Counted from the first letter of the stretch, positions 8,372 to 17,284 are shown. The stretch is DNA of 33,877 nucleotides from JAKJBL01 sp964461335 (GCA_964461335.1 CAYWTY010000009.1:1-33877), one strand, 5' to 3'. Program-made: numbers and translations. Notes: a model not told the origin generated them from the sequence alone.

Positions 8372-8475
8372 AAAAAATGAAAGAGGCGGCAAACCCCGCA
8401 TATTTTTGCGTTTTGCAACTTTAATGCGCTCAAGGGAGACATACCTTTTGAAAAAGTTTACTCCGCTGCCGCCTC
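8372..8475 (-). ncRNA. Possible small structured RNA, about 104 nt
   Basis: On the minus strand GAGGCGGCA (complement of 8467-8475) pairs perfectly with TGCCGCCTC (complement of 8383-8391), nine base pairs, and the 3' arm is followed at once by the U-rich run TTTCATTTTTT (complement of 8372-8382). An extended -10 box (TG at 8489-8490, CATACT at 8482-8487) places a predicted start at about 8475, exactly at the 5' arm. Small hairpins (CTTT/AAAG, CGCA/TGCG) lie inside. The form, a closing stem with a terminator-like 3' end, recalls 6S-like or other small RNAs, but I recognise no family motif and the -35 is weak. An alternative is an ordinary terminator with an over-long loop. Confidence 0.35.
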
Positions 8476-8553
8476 AACCTTAGTATGGCAGATCCGGCTT
8501 TTTGCACACATAAAATAGGGCAAAATTTTATTTAGAGAACCTAAAAATTATTG

Positions 8554-8582
8554 TTGGTTTCTTGATGAATATATGCTATAGT
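8554..8582 (+). promoter_or_regulatory. Predicted promoter of the YheO-like regulator / ygeY / ygeW group
   Basis: TTGGTT (8554-8559), 17 bases, TATAGT (8577-8582), with TG at 8574-8575 making an extended -10. The -35 is weak, but the -10 matches five of six. The predicted start is about 20 bases before the regulator gene. No other promoter of this quality was seen before the terminator at 11787, so it may serve all three genes. Confidence 0.55.
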
Positions 8583-8609
8583 TAATTTGGTACAGGGGGT
8601 GCGTATGCC

Positions 8610-9224
8610 ATGACTATGGATTTTCTAAGCAGGCTTGCAATAGCGCTCGCTAAGCAGTTTGGAGACAACTGCGAGGTAGTTGTCCACGATTTAACCAAAC
8701 CTGAAAACACCATTGTTGCAATTGAAAACGGGCATGTAAGCAACCGCAAGCTTGGTGACGGGCCATCGCATATTGTACTCGAAGCTATGAAGAAAAAGCA
8801 GTGGGAACTGCGCGACCAGCTCGGCTACCTTGCGCGAACTCACGACGGGCGCATTGTAAAATCCAGCACAGTTTACATTCGAGATGAAAAGGGCAGCGTT
8901 GAGGGCATATTCTCCATAAACTACGACATTACCGGGCTTTTAATGGCAGAGTCAGCAGTAAAATCAATAATAAACCACGATGAAGGCGAAAAGCCGGAGC
9001 GCATACCGCAGAATGTAAACGACCTGCTTGACGATTTAATTGACCAAAGTGTTGCAAATGTGGGCAAGCCGGTTGCGCTTATGTCAAAGGACGATAAAAT
9101 TCGTGCTATTCAATACCTTAACAATGCAGGCGCGTTTCTTATAACAAAAAGCGGAGATAAAGTCTCAAAGCATTTTGGAATTTCTAAATATACGCTTTAT
9201 TCATATATAGACGCAAAGGATTAA
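8610..9224 (+). CDS. YheO/DauR-type transcriptional regulator (PAS-like domain plus HTH)
   Basis: The first about 120 residues look like the YheO PAS-like domain: FGDNCEVVVHDLTKPENTIV, RTHDGRIVKSSTVYIRDEKG and GIFSINYDITGLL. The C-terminal about 60 residues resemble the helix-turn-helix of DauR-type regulators (MSKDDKIRAIQYLNNAGAF ... VSKHFGISKYTLYSYI). In known members the PAS-like part senses a small molecule and the HTH binds DNA. ATG 8610 is about ten bases after a GGGGG tract; ATG 8616 is also possible. The gene is directly upstream of ygeY and ygeW on the same strand, so local control of those genes is a reasonable inference. The ligand is unknown. 204 residues, cytoplasmic. Confidence 0.87.
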   Translation: MTMDFLSRLAIALAKQFGDNCEVVVHDLTKPENTIVAIENGHVSNRKLGDGPSHIVLEAMKKKQWELRDQLGYLARTHDGRIVKSSTVYIRDEKGSVEGIFSINYDITGLLMAESAVKSIINHDEGEKPERIPQNVNDLLDDLIDQSVANVGKPVALMSKDDKIRAIQYLNNAGAFLITKSGDKVSKHFGISKYTLYSYIDAKD

Positions 9225-9238
9225 ACAAAGCTTTGGTT

Positions 9239-9280
9239 ATTGGCGCTTAGCGCATAAAAATAATTGGCGCTCTAACGCAT
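9239..9280 (+). repeat. Two tandem imperfect repeats upstream of ygeY
   Basis: ATTGGCGCTTAGCGCAT (9239-9255) and ATTGGCGCTCTAACGCAT (9263-9280) share the ends ATTGGCGCT and CGCAT and sit 24 bases apart in the gap between the regulator and ygeY. Repeats spaced at just over two helical turns are a common form of operator; binding by the upstream YheO-type protein is inference only. Confidence 0.35.
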
Positions 9281-9300
9281 GCGCCGGAAAGGGTTATAAT

Positions 9301-10497
9301 ATGGATTTTTCAGCTATCCGTCAGGCCTCAGAAAACTATCTTCCCAAGATGTCCGCATTTCTGCGGGATTTAATTAAGATTCCGGGTGAAAGCTGCACTG
9401 AGGAGGGTGTAATTCGCCGTATTGCCAAAGAAATGGAGGAAGTTGGCTTTGATAAGGTCGAAATCGACCCTATGGGCAATGTCCTCGGTTACATGGGTAC
9501 AGGCGAAAAACTTATTGCGTTTGACGCACATATTGACACAGTTGGCATAGGTGAGCTAAGCAACTGGACTTTTGACCCATACGAGGGCTTTGAAGATGAT
9601 GAGTGCATTGGCGGCAGAGGTGCATCCGACCAGCTTGGCGGTATAGTTTCCTCTGTTTACGGTTGCCGCATAATGAAGGACCTTGGCTTAATCCCTGAGG
9701 ATATTACTGTACTTGTAGCAGGCACAGTGCAAGAGGAAGACTGCGACGGCCTTTGCTGGCAGTACATAATAAACGAAGATAAAATTCGCCCTGAGTTCGT
9801 TGTAATTACAGAGCCTACTGACGGCAATATTTACCGCGGCCACAGAGGGCGTATGGAAATCCGCGTTGAAGTTAAGGGAATATCCTGCCACGGTTCAGCG
9901 CCTGAGCGCGGTGAAAATGCAATTTACAAAATGGCGGATATTATCCATGAAGTAAAGGCTTTAAACGACAGGCTCCATTTCGACCCGTTCCTTGGCAAGG
10001 GTACGCTTACAGTAACGCAAATTTTCTACAACAGCCCCTCACGCTGTGCTGTTGCGGATATGTGTGCAATTTCTGTTGACCGCCGCCTTACAGACGGTGA
10101 AACATATTTAAGTGCGCTCGAAGAAATCCGCTGCCTCCCTTCCGTAGCAAAGTATGGCGCAGAAGTTAGCATGTATAAATATACAAGCCCATCTTGGACT
10201 GAGCTTTTGTACCCGACTGACTGCTATTTCCCAACTTGGGTGCTGCCGGTTGACCACCCTGCAGTTTCGGCTGCAGTTGAAAGCTATTCAGGCATGTTCG
10301 GCGAACCTAAGGTTGATAAATGGACTTTTTCAACAAACGGCGTATCAATAATGGGTCGCGAGGGCATACCCTGCGTAGGCTTAGGCCCAGGAAAAGAAGC
10401 ACAAGCGCATGCGCCAAATGAAAAGACCTGGAAGGCTGACCTTGTAAAATGTGCTGCAATTTATGCCGCAATCCCTGCGCTATACGCAAAGAAGTAA
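9301..10497 (+). CDS. ygeY: YgeY family M20 metallohydrolase (selenium-metabolism-linked)
   Basis: An M20-type dinuclear zinc hydrolase of the YgeY branch; relatives cleave amide bonds of N-acyl or N-carbamoyl amino compounds, but the YgeY substrate is not firmly known. The metal-site motifs are present: AFDAHIDTVG (H77, D79), RGASDQLGG (D110), VQEEDCDG (catalytic E145 and metal-binding E146), ITEPTDG, and a C-terminal QAHAPNE. The dimerisation domain insert runs about residues 185-290. The 398-residue length is normal. ATG 9301 follows GGAAAGGG with a six-to-eight-base spacer. YgeY genes are often found with ygeW in anaerobes with selenium-dependent purine or hydantoin degradation; ygeW is next here, but no selenoenzyme gene lies in the window. 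Confidence 0.93.
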   Translation: MDFSAIRQASENYLPKMSAFLRDLIKIPGESCTEEGVIRRIAKEMEEVGFDKVEIDPMGNVLGYMGTGEKLIAFDAHIDTVGIGELSNWTFDPYEGFEDDECIGGRGASDQLGGIVSSVYGCRIMKDLGLIPEDITVLVAGTVQEEDCDGLCWQYIINEDKIRPEFVVITEPTDGNIYRGHRGRMEIRVEVKGISCHGSAPERGENAIYKMADIIHEVKALNDRLHFDPFLGKGTLTVTQIFYNSPSRCAVADMCAISVDRRLTDGETYLSALEEIRCLPSVAKYGAEVSMYKYTSPSWTELLYPTDCYFPTWVLPVDHPAVSAAVESYSGMFGEPKVDKWTFSTNGVSIMGREGIPCVGLGPGKEAQAHAPNEKTWKADLVKCAAIYAAIPALYAKK

Positions 10498-10542
10498 AAA
10501 CAGCAAGCAGGCTAAAAAGTTATTTTAGAAAGAGGGCAATAT

Positions 10543-11736
10543 ATGAGCAATGTGGGGCAGTATGCCGCAAAACTTAAAAACTTGAATATAAATAATATGT
10601 ATGAGGGGGACTTTTTCCTGACTTGGGAAAAATCCCGCGATGAACTCGAGGCAGTATTTACAGTTGCAGATGCGCTTCGCCATTTGCGCGAAAACAATAT
10701 CTCGAGCCGCATTTTCGACAGCGGGCTTGCAGTCTCCCTATTTCGGGATAATTCAACCCGCACACGCTTCTCGTTTGCATCTGCGTGCAACATGCTCGGC
10801 CTTGCAGTGCAGGACCTTGACGAGGGTAAGAGCCAAATTGCACATGGGGAAACTGTGCGCGAAACTGCAAATATGGTTTCTTTCATGGCGGATGTTATCG
10901 GCATTCGCGATGATATGTACATAGGAAAAGGCAATGCCTATATGCGCGAGGTCAAAGAAGCAGTAAGCGCAGGCAAGAGCGCAAATGTGCTTGAGCAGAA
11001 GCCTACGCTTGTAAACCTCCAGTGCGATATAGACCACCCTACCCAAACAATGGCTGATATGCTCCACTTAATTCATGAATTTGGCGGCGTTGAAAACCTA
11101 AAGGGTAAAAAAATTGCAATGACCTGGGCGTATTCTCCCTCCTACGGCAAACCGCTTTCAGTACCCCAGGGCATAATAGGGCTTATGACGCGCATGGGTA
11201 TGGATGTAACGCTTGCCCACCCAAAGGGCTATGAAGTAATGGACGAAGTCATAAATGTCGCAAAAGCGAATGCAGAAAATTTCGGCGGCAAATTCGAGCT
11301 TACAAACTCAATGGCTGATGCGTTTAATGGCAGCCATGTGGTTTACCCCAAGAGCTGGGCATCGTTTGCTGCAATGGAAAAGCGTACAGAGCTTTATGGC
11401 AACAATGACTTTGAGGGCATAAAGCAGCTTGAACAGGAGCTGCTAAAAGAAAACGCCAAGCATAAGGATTGGGAATGCACTGAGGAGCTTATGGCGCTTA
11501 CTAAAGGCGGAAAGGGGCTCTACCTGCACTGCCTGCCTGCTGATATTACAGGCGTAAGCTGCAAAGAAGGCGAAGTTGCAGCTTCAGTGTTTGACCGCTT
11601 CAGAGACCCGCTCTATAAGCAGGCTTCATACAAGCCCTATATAATTGCAGCAATGATTTTCTTGGCGAAAGTGCTCGACCCTGCGCATGCGCTTTTGCAG
11701 CTTGAAACCAATGCAAGACTGCGCCATAACTCATAA
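10543..11736 (+). CDS. ygeW: Knotted carbamoyltransferase YgeW
   Basis: A member of the ATCase/OTCase superfamily, cytoplasmic. The carbamoyl-phosphate loop reads DNSTRTRFSF (S71-T-R-T-R75), followed by DHPTQTMADMLH in the middle domain and HCLPADITG late in the protein, matching the family signatures. YgeW proteins have a trefoil knot, and their natural acceptor is unknown; they do not act as ordinary ornithine or aspartate carbamoyltransferases. The motif STRTR agrees with the consensus SxRTR. AGAAAGAGGG upstream is an acceptable ribosome site for ATG 10543, and the gap after ygeY is 45 bases without a promoter, so the two are probably co-transcribed. A terminator follows at 11787. ygeX and ssnA, frequent partners elsewhere, are absent from the window. 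Confidence 0.95.
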   Translation: MSNVGQYAAKLKNLNINNMYEGDFFLTWEKSRDELEAVFTVADALRHLRENNISSRIFDSGLAVSLFRDNSTRTRFSFASACNMLGLAVQDLDEGKSQIAHGETVRETANMVSFMADVIGIRDDMYIGKGNAYMREVKEAVSAGKSANVLEQKPTLVNLQCDIDHPTQTMADMLHLIHEFGGVENLKGKKIAMTWAYSPSYGKPLSVPQGIIGLMTRMGMDVTLAHPKGYEVMDEVINVAKANAENFGGKFELTNSMADAFNGSHVVYPKSWASFAAMEKRTELYGNNDFEGIKQLEQELLKENAKHKDWECTEELMALTKGGKGLYLHCLPADITGVSCKEGEVAASVFDRFRDPLYKQASYKPYIIAAMIFLAKVLDPAHALLQLETNARLRHNS

Positions 11737-11786
11737 GGCGGCGTTGCGTTTTAAGCATAAACCAGTTAGAATAATAACGAGCCAAG

Positions 11787-11815
11787 AAGGGACTGCCCAA
11801 TGGGTGAGTCCCTTT
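11787..11815 (+). terminator. Intrinsic terminator after ygeW
   Basis: AAGGGACT-GCCC (11787-11798) pairs with GGGTG-AGTCCCTT (11802-11815) through an eight-base outer stem and an inner GCCC/GGGT stem, followed by TACTT. It separates the ygeY-ygeW unit from the transporter gene that starts at 11843. Confidence 0.8.
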
Positions 11816-11842
11816 ACTTAAGCAAATAAACTTGGAGTAACA

Positions 11843-12748
11843 GTGGAAAAGAAACTTAGAGGAACATTATACATGCTTTCATGCGCCATTTTATGGAGCA
11901 TATCCGGGCTCTTAATAAAGCTCTCCCCATGGAATGCGCTTGTAATAGCAGGGGTACGAAGTGCGCTTGCAGCGCTCGTGCTTGTTGCATATATGCGCTT
12001 TAGAGGTATGCGTCTATTAATAAACCGCAGAACGCTTTTAATAGGCGTAATAATGCTCCTTGTTTTTATGTGCTTTTTGCCCGCAAATAAGCTTGCCTCC
12101 CCTGCAAACGCTATAACGCTTCAGTATACTGCGCCTGTATATGTGCTGCTCTTTAGCGCGCTTTTTTATAAGCAGCGCATAAAGCGAGGGGATTTGCTTG
12201 CTGTGCTTCTTACAATAGCAGGCATTGCGATTTTCTTTTTAGATAAGCTTGGCACAGGCTCGCTCCTTGGGAATGTGCTTGGGCTTGCCTCAGGCGTTTT
12301 CCTTGGCGCAATGTACCTTCTTGTAAGCGATATAAGCGAAGAAACTCGCTTAAGCGGGCTTCTTTTAGCACAGCTTATGACAGCATGCGTTGGCATTCCG
12401 CTTGCATTTGTTTATGAAACTCCGCTTACGCAGGTTTCAATTGTGAGTATACTTATACTTGGGTTTGTTCAGCTTGGCATTCCGTATGTGCTCTTCAGCC
12501 TTGCAAATAGGGATTGTCCGCCGCTTACATGCTCAATACTTTCTTTAATAGAGCCGCTCTTAAACCCTGTGTGGGTTTACATAGGGCTAGGCGAGAAGCC
12601 GGGTAAATTCGCGCTTTTAGGCGGAGCAACAGTACTTGCGACTGTAACGCTTTGGAGCATATGGCGGGCAAAAAGAGAGGCATTGGAGCAAGCGGCGCAA
12701 AGCGCGCCTAATGAAGATGCACTTAATGCTCAAGCAGAACCTCTTTAA
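11843..12748 (+). CDS. EamA family (DMT superfamily) membrane transporter
   Basis: A hydrophobic protein of 301 residues with about ten predicted membrane helices in two EamA repeats (about residues 5-135 and 145-275). The start LRGTLYMLSCAILWSISGLLIKLSP and the late ...LLNPVWVYIGLGEKPG are typical of this family of drug/metabolite exporters. The substrate cannot be deduced; amino acid or metabolite export is common. It starts with GTG 11843 after TTGGAG. The C-terminus is charged and cytoplasmic. It ends 18 bases before parE, whose ribosome site lies in the gap, so the two may share a transcript although their functions are not obviously linked. No promoter was clear in the 27 bases after the preceding terminator. 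Confidence 0.9.
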   Translation: MEKKLRGTLYMLSCAILWSISGLLIKLSPWNALVIAGVRSALAALVLVAYMRFRGMRLLINRRTLLIGVIMLLVFMCFLPANKLASPANAITLQYTAPVYVLLFSALFYKQRIKRGDLLAVLLTIAGIAIFFLDKLGTGSLLGNVLGLASGVFLGAMYLLVSDISEETRLSGLLLAQLMTACVGIPLAFVYETPLTQVSIVSILILGFVQLGIPYVLFSLANRDCPPLTCSILSLIEPLLNPVWVYIGLGEKPGKFALLGGATVLATVTLWSIWRAKREALEQAAQSAPNEDALNAQAEPL

Positions 12749-12766
12749 TCAGTTCGGAGGGATGAA

Positions 12767-14737
12767 ATGGAATACAGCGTAAAAAATATTCAGGTCATGG
12801 AAGGGCTTGAGGCAGTGCGCATGCGTCCGGGCATGTATATTGGCACTACCGGAAGCCGCGGCCTTCACCATATTCTCTGGGAACTTGTAGATAATGCTGT
12901 TGATGAGGCTGCAAACGGCTATGCGAGCTTAGTCGAAATTGTGCTCTCTCGCGATGGGACTGTAACTGTAACTGACGATGGGCGGGGAATCCCTGTTGGC
13001 ATACACGAAAAGTACGGAGTTTCGGGCGTTGAGCTTGTTTTTACGCAGCTACATTCAGGCGGTAAGTTCGGAAACGACTCCTACGGGTATTCAGGCGGGC
13101 TACATGGAGTTGGCGCAAGCGTTGTAAACGCGCTCTCAAGCTATTTGCGCGCAGAAGTTTATACTCAAGGCCGTGCGTATGTGCAGGAGTTTGAGCCTCT
13201 TGTTGATAGCAGCGGGAAGCTGCACCCTGGCCGACCTAAAGCGCCGCTTAAAGAGGTAGGCCGCACAAGGAAGCAGGGGACTGTTGTAACGTTTAAGCCT
13301 GATGAAAAAATCTTTGAAAGCATTGAAATGAATTTCGAGCTTATTTCAAGGCGTATGCGTGAACTTGCCTACCTTAACCGCGGCATAATAATGCGCCTTA
13401 TCGACCTTCGCAAACAAAAACGCGAGGTGGAATACTGCTTTCTAAATGGGCTTATTGATTTTGTCTCCTTCTTAAATGCGGACAAAACTGCGCTCTACCC
13501 TGTACCCATACATTTTAAGGGCGAAAAGGACGGCATTGCAGTAGAAGTCTCTATGCAGCATAACGACGGCTATGCGGAGAGCATCTTCAGCTATGTAAAT
13601 AATATCCCTACAACTGAAGGCGGGATGCATGAAACAGGCTTTAAGGCTGCGCTTACAAAAGTGCTTAACGATTATTGCCGCCGCACAGGCGTGCTTAAGG
13701 AAAAGGACCCCTCTCTTTCAGGTGAGGATTTTCGCGAGGGCTTAACTGCAGTCCTTTCCTTAAAAATGAAAACCATACAGTTTGAAGGGCAGACAAAAAC
13801 GCGCCTTGGCAACACCGAAGCGCGCCCTGCAGTTGAATATGTTGTTGCAGAACAGCTTATTCCGTTCCTTGAGGATTTGAAAAATGCAGAGCTTGCCTCA
13901 CGCATTGCTGAAAAAGCGCAAAAGGCAGCGCATGTGCGCGAAGCAGCAAGGAAGGCTAAAAGCGTAGCGCGCGAAAAGAACAAGCTTGAAAATGCGCCTC
14001 TTGTAGGGAAGCTTTCAAGCTGCACAGGCCGAAACCCGCAAAAGAACGAACTTTTTATAGTTGAGGGCGATTCTGCTGGCGGCTCTGCCAAACAAGGGCG
14101 GGATAGAAGCTTCCAGGCAATCCTGCCGCTTAGGGGTAAACCCCTTAATGTTGAAAAAAAGCGCCTTGACCAGGTGCTTGAAAACGTGGAATTTCGCAGC
14201 ATAATTACAGCGCTCGGTACAGGTATAGGCGAGGATTTCGACCTTTCACAGCGCAAGTACGATAAAGTCATTATACTTTCGGATGCTGACCAGGACGGCG
14301 CGCATATACGCGCAATCCTTCTGACATTCTTCTATCGGTACATGAAGCCGCTTATTATGAACGGCCATATTTATATAGGGCTTCCGCCGCTTTACAAGGT
14401 GCATAAAGCGCAGCGCATAATTTATGCGTACGATGAAGCAGAGCTTGCACTTGCAGCAAAAGAGCTTGGGCGCGGGTATCTTGTACAGCGCTACAAAGGG
14501 CTTGGTGAAATGAACCCCACCCAGTTGTGGGAAACAACCATGAACCCGGACTGCCGCTCGTTAATACGAGTTGGCATTGAGGATGCAGCAGATGTTGAGC
14601 ATATTGTTACAGTACTTATGGGCGACAAGGTACACTCCCGCAAGGAGTATATAAGCGAATTTGCAAACTTCAACAAGCGCGACGCATTTTTAGAAAAAGG
14701 CTATGCGCAAAGCGAAAAACCAGTTTCCGGCGAATAA
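12767..14737 (+). CDS. parE: Type IIA topoisomerase ATPase subunit, probably topoisomerase IV ParE
   Basis: With ParC it passes one DNA duplex through another to unlink chromosomes, using ATP. The GHKL ATPase domain has N43 in ELVDNAVDEA, D70 in TDDGRGIP and the GGLHGVGASVVNAL lid (about 110-123). The TOPRIM domain has EGDSAGGSA (433-441) and DADQDGAHI with metal-binding acids at 506, 508 and 510. The C-terminus has YKGLGEMNPTQLWETTMNP. Residues LHHILWELVDNAVDEAANG resemble clostridial ParE more than GyrB, and the partner downstream is ParC-like. 656 residues; ATG 12767 after CGGAGG with six bases of spacing. It could be annotated gyrB; comparison with a dnaA-linked gyrB of the same genome would settle it. 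Confidence 0.88.
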   Translation: MEYSVKNIQVMEGLEAVRMRPGMYIGTTGSRGLHHILWELVDNAVDEAANGYASLVEIVLSRDGTVTVTDDGRGIPVGIHEKYGVSGVELVFTQLHSGGKFGNDSYGYSGGLHGVGASVVNALSSYLRAEVYTQGRAYVQEFEPLVDSSGKLHPGRPKAPLKEVGRTRKQGTVVTFKPDEKIFESIEMNFELISRRMRELAYLNRGIIMRLIDLRKQKREVEYCFLNGLIDFVSFLNADKTALYPVPIHFKGEKDGIAVEVSMQHNDGYAESIFSYVNNIPTTEGGMHETGFKAALTKVLNDYCRRTGVLKEKDPSLSGEDFREGLTAVLSLKMKTIQFEGQTKTRLGNTEARPAVEYVVAEQLIPFLEDLKNAELASRIAEKAQKAAHVREAARKAKSVAREKNKLENAPLVGKLSSCTGRNPQKNELFIVEGDSAGGSAKQGRDRSFQAILPLRGKPLNVEKKRLDQVLENVEFRSIITALGTGIGEDFDLSQRKYDKVIILSDADQDGAHIRAILLTFFYRYMKPLIMNGHIYIGLPPLYKVHKAQRIIYAYDEAELALAAKELGRGYLVQRYKGLGEMNPTQLWETTMNPDCRSLIRVGIEDAADVEHIVTVLMGDKVHSRKEYISEFANFNKRDAFLEKGYAQSEKPVSGE

Positions 14738-14816
14738 TGTGCGAATATACGCGCATGCAAAAACCCAATTTAAAACGCAAAAGTAATAAGCGGATTCTAT
14801 TTTAGAGGTGAACCAA

Positions 14817-17219
14817 ATGCCAAAAAAACCGCAGCCGCAGCGCGGTGAAACAATAATAGAGCGCAGCATGGATGAAGTTATGCACAGGAGCATAATGCCA
14901 TATGCTGAATATGTTATTCTTGAACGTGCGCTCCCGCGTGTTGAGGATGGCTTAAAGCCTGTGCAGCGCAGAATTCTTTATACTATGCTCGAGCTTTCCC
15001 TAACGCCTGATAAACCTCATAGAAAATCTGCGCGCATTGTTGGAGATACGCTTGGTAAATACCACCCGCATGGCGACAGCTCAGTATATGATGCAATGGT
15101 GCGTATGGCGCAAAGCTTCAACATGAGCAGCCCCCTTGTTGATGGGCATGGGAATTTTGGCTCAATCGACGGGGATTCTGCTGCAGCTATGCGCTATACA
15201 GAAGCGCGGATGACTCCGCTTGCAATGGAGCTTTTGCGCGATATTGAAAAAGATACAGTTGAGTTTGCGCTGAATTTTGACGATACGCTTGAGGAACCAA
15301 CCGTACTGCCAGGCCGCTTCCCGAACCTGCTTGTTAATGGCGCAACAGGCATTGCTGTTGGGCTTGCAACGAATATTCCGCCCCATAACTTAGGTGAAAC
15401 AATAGATGCAACCCTTGCTCAAATCGAAAACCCGAATATTTCGCTTGATGAGCTTATGAAGCATATCAAATGCCCGGATTTCCCAACAGGGGGCTATCTT
15501 CTAAACTCCGAAGAAATCCGCGAGGCATATGCAACAGGCCGCGGCAGGCTTGTAATGCGCGCAAAGACGCATTTTGAAACCCAAAAGAATGGAAAAACGC
15601 TTATTGTTATTACTGAGCTTCCTTATCAGGTTAACAAAGCTGCAATGCTTGAGAAAATACTTTCAATAACTCAGGAAAAGAAACTGCTCTTTTCAGGAGT
15701 TGCGGATATACGCGATGAAAGCGACAGAAGCGGCATGCGCGCAATAATCGAGCTGAAAAAGGATGCTGAAGTTGAGCAAATCCTTAACTATTTGTTCAAG
15801 TATTCTGATTTGCAATGTACCTTCGGTGTCAACATTGTAGCAATTGCAGAGGGTAGGCCCCAGCAAATGGGCATAAAGGAGCTTATTAGCCACTATATCC
15901 GCCACCAGCGCGAAGTAGTGACCCGGCGCACACGCCATGAGCTTGAAAACGCGCAAAAGCGCGAGCATATATTATTGGGCTTAATGGTTGCAAAGCGAAA
16001 TATAGACGAGGTTATTGCGCTTATACGCGCAAGCAAAACACCTAAAGCAGCGTGTGACGGGCTTGTTGAAAAGTTCGGCTTAAGCGAAATTCAGGCTCAG
16101 GCAATACTCGATTTACGGCTTGCCCGGCTTACAAACCTTGAAATGCTTGCAATAGAAAAAGAGTATAACGAATTGCTCTCACTTATTGTAAAGCTTAAAG
16201 CCATCCTTGCCTCAGAAAAAAAGCTAATGGCGCTTATTTGCAGAGAACTTTTGGAGATTAAGCAAAAGCATGCAGCCCCAAGAAGAACAACACTTATAAA
16301 TGCAGAAAGCGAAATACAGGTTGATGAAGCTGCTCTAAAGGTAGTTGAGGATGTTGTTATAACAGTTTTCGAGGGGCTTCGCGCACGCCGCGTTGCAGCG
16401 AAGAATGCAAACGGTAATATTGATGAACAGCCGCTTTTTTCAATTGAGACATCAACTGATAAATCGCTTAGGCTCTTTACAGACTGCGGCGCATGCTTAA
16501 CGCTCCCTGTTGAAAGCTTAAATGAAACTAAACCTACAGCACGGCCGAACAACCTTGCTGCGCTTCTTCCATTTGAAGAGGGTGAGCGCATTGTTGCAGT
16601 ATTTGAAGAAGACGATGAGGGTGAGCTGCTCTTTATTACATCAGCCGGGTATGTCAAAAGCTCCCTTGCGAGTGAATACGCAAGCCGCAACAAGCGGGTT
16701 GCAGCAATTAACTTAAAAGAAGGCGCAAAAGTGCTTGCTGTAATAAAGCGCATTGAAGAAAGCCTCATGCTTATAACAAAAGGCGGGATGAGTATTCACT
16801 TTCTGCTTGAAACAGTGCCTGTAATGGGCAGAATAGCTTCAGGCGTAAAGTGCATAAAGCTCGAAGCGGGTGATAGTGTTCTTACTGCAATGCAGGTAAA
16901 AAACGAGGGAGAAATCCTTTGTATTTCAGAACGCGGCTATGCTAAGCGCAGCCTGCTTTTTGACTATGAGCTTCAGGGCAGAAACGGAAAGGGCGTAAAG
17001 ACATTTGACTTTAAAAAGAATGGCTCAAACGGTACACGCCTTGTAGCAGCCTTCTATGTGCGCGAGCCTTTTGAGTTTGATTTAATTAAGCGTCACGGAG
17101 AAAAACAGCGCTTTAACACAGAGCAGGTGCGCATTGAGCAGCGGCTAAGTAAAGGCGCAGTGCTTGCGCTTGTAATGCTCGATGATGATATAGTTGAAGC
17201 TGTAAAGCTGACTGTTTAG
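14817..17219 (+). CDS. parC: Type IIA topoisomerase DNA-cleaving subunit, probably topoisomerase IV ParC
   Basis: It cuts and rejoins DNA in complex with ParE. The N-terminal region has RALPRVEDGLKPVQRRILY, the quinolone-determining region KYHPHGDSSVYD (Ser88 and Asp92, the residues found in sensitive enzymes) and the catalytic Tyr127 in AAMRYTEAR. A coiled-coil tower and a C-terminal beta-propeller (from about residue 500) follow. The gyrase-type GyrA box (QRRGGKG) is not intact; the nearest match is QGRNGKG, which supports ParC. The words RALPRVEDG also fit clostridial ParC. The frame opens at GTG 14808, but AGAGGTG at 14804-14810 is correctly spaced only for ATG 14817, giving 800 residues. 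It starts 79 bases after parE and is probably in the same operon. Confidence 0.89.
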   Translation: MPKKPQPQRGETIIERSMDEVMHRSIMPYAEYVILERALPRVEDGLKPVQRRILYTMLELSLTPDKPHRKSARIVGDTLGKYHPHGDSSVYDAMVRMAQSFNMSSPLVDGHGNFGSIDGDSAAAMRYTEARMTPLAMELLRDIEKDTVEFALNFDDTLEEPTVLPGRFPNLLVNGATGIAVGLATNIPPHNLGETIDATLAQIENPNISLDELMKHIKCPDFPTGGYLLNSEEIREAYATGRGRLVMRAKTHFETQKNGKTLIVITELPYQVNKAAMLEKILSITQEKKLLFSGVADIRDESDRSGMRAIIELKKDAEVEQILNYLFKYSDLQCTFGVNIVAIAEGRPQQMGIKELISHYIRHQREVVTRRTRHELENAQKREHILLGLMVAKRNIDEVIALIRASKTPKAACDGLVEKFGLSEIQAQAILDLRLARLTNLEMLAIEKEYNELLSLIVKLKAILASEKKLMALICRELLEIKQKHAAPRRTTLINAESEIQVDEAALKVVEDVVITVFEGLRARRVAAKNANGNIDEQPLFSIETSTDKSLRLFTDCGACLTLPVESLNETKPTARPNNLAALLPFEEGERIVAVFEEDDEGELLFITSAGYVKSSLASEYASRNKRVAAINLKEGAKVLAVIKRIEESLMLITKGGMSIHFLLETVPVMGRIASGVKCIKLEAGDSVLTAMQVKNEGEILCISERGYAKRSLLFDYELQGRNGKGVKTFDFKKNGSNGTRLVAAFYVREPFEFDLIKRHGEKQRFNTEQVRIEQRLSKGAVLALVMLDDDIVEAVKLTV

Positions 17220-17284
17220 AACTTGGTTGTATTTGGCATAAATAGAGCTTTTGCCTGCAAGACTTTAGGCGCAGCTATGCTTGC

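Noticed and set aside
9294..9299. TATAAT just before the ygeY start
   Set aside because: A start from it would fall inside the coding region and no -35 is present, so it is probably chance.
13672..14271. Open frame of 199 codons on the minus strand
   Set aside because: It is fully inside parE on the opposite strand, Ser/Arg-rich and without motifs; a shadow of codon bias.
16097..16768. Open frame of 223 codons on the minus strand
   Set aside because: Opposite strand of the parC C-terminal domain, Ser-rich and without motifs.
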